This document shows, piece after piece, positions 62,629-64,000 of a stretch of DNA of 64,000 nucleotides. The notes beneath the pieces are model-generated. The model searched no databases and was not told the DNA's origin. It saw nothing but the letters and a program-made list of their open reading frames with translations. Every line of letters starts with the position of its first letter. The stretch's first letter is position 1. The position numbers and the translations under genes are program-made. Source of the DNA: DATBQN01 sp963755825 (GTDB lineage: Bacteria > Acidobacteriota > Thermoanaerobaculia > Multivoradales > UBA5704); assembly GCA_963755825.1 (NCBI GenBank), contig CAVWLA010000003.1:930001-994000 (forward strand), given 5' to 3'.

Positions 62629-64000
62629 ATGCCGCAAGGAACGGAGGGCTCGCGCCGAGCCGCCGCCGAGCTCCGGCGGGAGGAGGCGCGCATCGAGGCG
62701 CAGAGCGGCGCCTTCAAGAAGGAGCTCGGGCTCACCGACCTCGCCCTCACTCAGGTCCTCTTCATCATCGGGCTGCCGTGGATCGGCGTCGCCGCCAAGC
62801 AGGGGCCGTCGCACATCGTCCTCTGGCTGCTGGCGATGACCTTCTTCTATCTCCCCTCGGCCTTCGTCGTCACCTACCTCCACCGCATCATGCCGCTCGA
62901 GGGCGGCCTCTACCAGTGGGCGAAGCTCGGCGGCGGCCCGCTGCTGGGCTTCCTGGTGGCGTGGAACCTGTGGCTCTTCGCCATCCTCAACACCTCGGAG
63001 ATCGGCCTGCAGGTGACGCAGTACGCGCGCTACATCCTCGGCCCGAGCGCCGAGGGACTGACCGCCAGCAAGGCGTTCATCGCCGCCACCAGCCTGGTGA
63101 TGATCGGCGGCTTGGTGCTGCTGACGACGGTCGGCCTCGGGGTCGGCAAGTGGGTGCACAAGACGGGCGGCGCGCTGATGCTCCTCACCTTCGCGGCGGT
63201 CGTCGCCCTCCCCTGGCTCGACCGCGCCCACGGCTCGCTCGCCGCCTACCATCCGCTCAGGCTCGAGATGCCGGTCGTCTCGATGCTGACGCTCAACCTG
63301 CTCGGCAAGATGGGCTTCGGCGCCCTCGGCGGCTTCGAGTACGTCGCCATCCACACCGGCGAGAGCCGCGACCCGGTGCGCGCGCTCACCCGCTCGGTCG
63401 CCATCGCGGCGCCGATCATCGCCGCCATGTTCATCTTCGGCACCAGCTCGGTGGTGGCGCTCATCCCGCGCGGCCGAATCGACCTCATCGCCCCCATCCC
63501 GCAGGTGCTCACCGAGGGCTCCCGCTCGCTCGCCTTCGCCGCCGCGGTGGCGCCGCTCACCGTCCTCGCGCTCCTCGCCATCCGGGTGGCGCAGTCGAGC
63601 GTGATGTTCGCCGGCAACACCCGCCTGCCGATGGTGGCGGGATGGGACCGCCTGCTGCCGGAGTGGTTCACCCGCCTCCACGCGCGCTATCGCACGCCGG
63701 TCAACTCGATCCTCTTCGTCGGTGCCGCGACGCTCGGCCTCGGCCTCGCCGGCCTGATCGGGGTCGGCAAGCAGGAGGCCTTCCAGCTCCTCTGGAACGC
63801 CTCGGGGCTGTTCTACGCCCTCACCTACCTCGCGATGTTCGCCCTGCCGCTCGCCGGCCTGCGCGGCGTCGAGCCGCGGCCGCCGCTGTGGATCAAGGCC
63901 TGCGCCCTCTCCGGCCTCGCCATGACCCTCCTCTACGGGGCGCTCTCGATCGTTCCCATCATCGAGGTCGAGAGCCGCCTGCTCTTCGCGCTCAAGATCT
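62629..64000 (+). CDS. APC-superfamily (amino acid) permease, C terminus beyond window
   Basis: 457 codons are present and the gene runs off the end. ATG 62629 has only a weak AGG upstream. A short charged N terminus is followed by FKKELGLTDLALTQVLFIIG, the typical first helix with its broken GLPWIG segment, then about ten more helices. Family landmarks: LPSAFVVTYLHRIMPLEGGLYQWAKLGGG (helix 2 to 3), LLGKMGFGALGGFEYVAIHTGESRDP (helix 6 region), and NTRLPMVAGWDRLLPEWFTRLHARYRTPVNSI (the loop before helix 9). Proton- or Na-coupled uptake of amino acids or amines is expected; the substrate is unknown. Confidence 0.92.
   Translation, partial: MPQGTEGSRRAAAELRREEARIEAQSGAFKKELGLTDLALTQVLFIIGLPWIGVAAKQGPSHIVLWLLAMTFFYLPSAFVVTYLHRIMPLEGGLYQWAKLGGGPLLGFLVAWNLWLFAILNTSEIGLQVTQYARYILGPSAEGLTASKAFIAATSLVMIGGLVLLTTVGLGVGKWVHKTGGALMLLTFAAVVALPWLDRAHGSLAAYHPLRLEMPVVSMLTLNLLGKMGFGALGGFEYVAIHTGESRDPVRALTRSVAIAAPIIAAMFIFGTSSVVALIPRGRIDLIAPIPQVLTEGSRSLAFAAAVAPLTVLALLAIRVAQSSVMFAGNTRLPMVAGWDRLLPEWFTRLHARYRTPVNSILFVGAATLGLGLAGLIGVGKQEAFQLLWNASGLFYALTYLAMFALPLAGLRGVEPRPPLWIKACALSGLAMTLLYGALSIVPIIEVESRLLFALKI

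Overview
The window is very GC-rich bacterial DNA, densely coded on both strands. It looks like a Gram-negative chromosome: RND pumps with an adaptor lipoprotein and a TolC-type channel, signal peptides and multihaem or periplasmic enzymes. I infer Acidobacteriota, perhaps the Thermoanaerobaculia side. The grounds are a duplicated-domain MacB/FtsX-like orphan permease (the ADOP type), Ser/Thr kinases fused to TPR arrays, a DUF2911 protein, and many exported proteins of unknown family. No rRNA, tRNA, CRISPR array, transposase or integrase was seen, and the coding looks chromosomal throughout.

Layout. 1-7.7 kb: start of an exported beta-propeller protein, a SWIM-SNF2 helicase, a DUF2911-TPR protein, a small hypothetical, a di-haem oxidoreductase and a Cu/Zn-SOD-like protein that lacks one copper ligand. 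7.7-12.1 kb: an exported caspase-like protein faces two paralogous proteins of unknown family and a small third protein. This is the best candidate for an undescribed module. 12.1-18.7 kb: a zinc-ribbon Ser/Thr kinase-TPR protein, a GAF-AAA+-Fis activator, a DUF892 ferritin-like protein, a cold-shock protein with a long structured leader, and a Gfo/Idh/MocA oxidoreductase. 18.9-23.3 kb: RND pump and adaptor, followed by a 500-nt non-coding block of tandem hairpin repeats.

23.8-33.2 kb (minus strand): a tightly coupled operon FHA - 50-aa membrane microprotein - PP2C phosphatase - Ser/Thr kinase - FtsW/RodA fused to a class B penicillin-binding protein - FHA. Its content mirrors the mycobacterial fhaA-pstP-rodA-pbpA-pknB cluster. 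The inferred job is phosphorylation-controlled peptidoglycan synthesis. 33.3-45.4 kb: ADOP permease, secreted alpha/beta hydrolase, SGNH hydrolase-TPR protein, AI-2E family transporter, PHB-depolymerase-like esterase, GT39 membrane glycosyltransferase and a LytS/LytTR two-component pair.

45.4-52.5 kb: a Cys-rich exported protein, then a heavy-metal RND operon (small His/Cys metal-binding-type protein, TolC-like channel, lipoprotein adaptor, CzcA/CusA pump) behind a recognisable promoter. 52.6-64 kb: a hypothetical exported protein, MFS transporter, MmcQ/YjbR protein, a 1560-aa gingipain-family (C25) protein, several short Cys-rich proteins, a 111-nt long hairpin, and the start of an APC permease that runs off the window.

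Most gene ends carry very GC-rich perfect hairpins without a U tract. Two genes (near 14.9 and 39.3 kb) lack ATG/GTG/TTG starts that would include their evident N-terminal domains.
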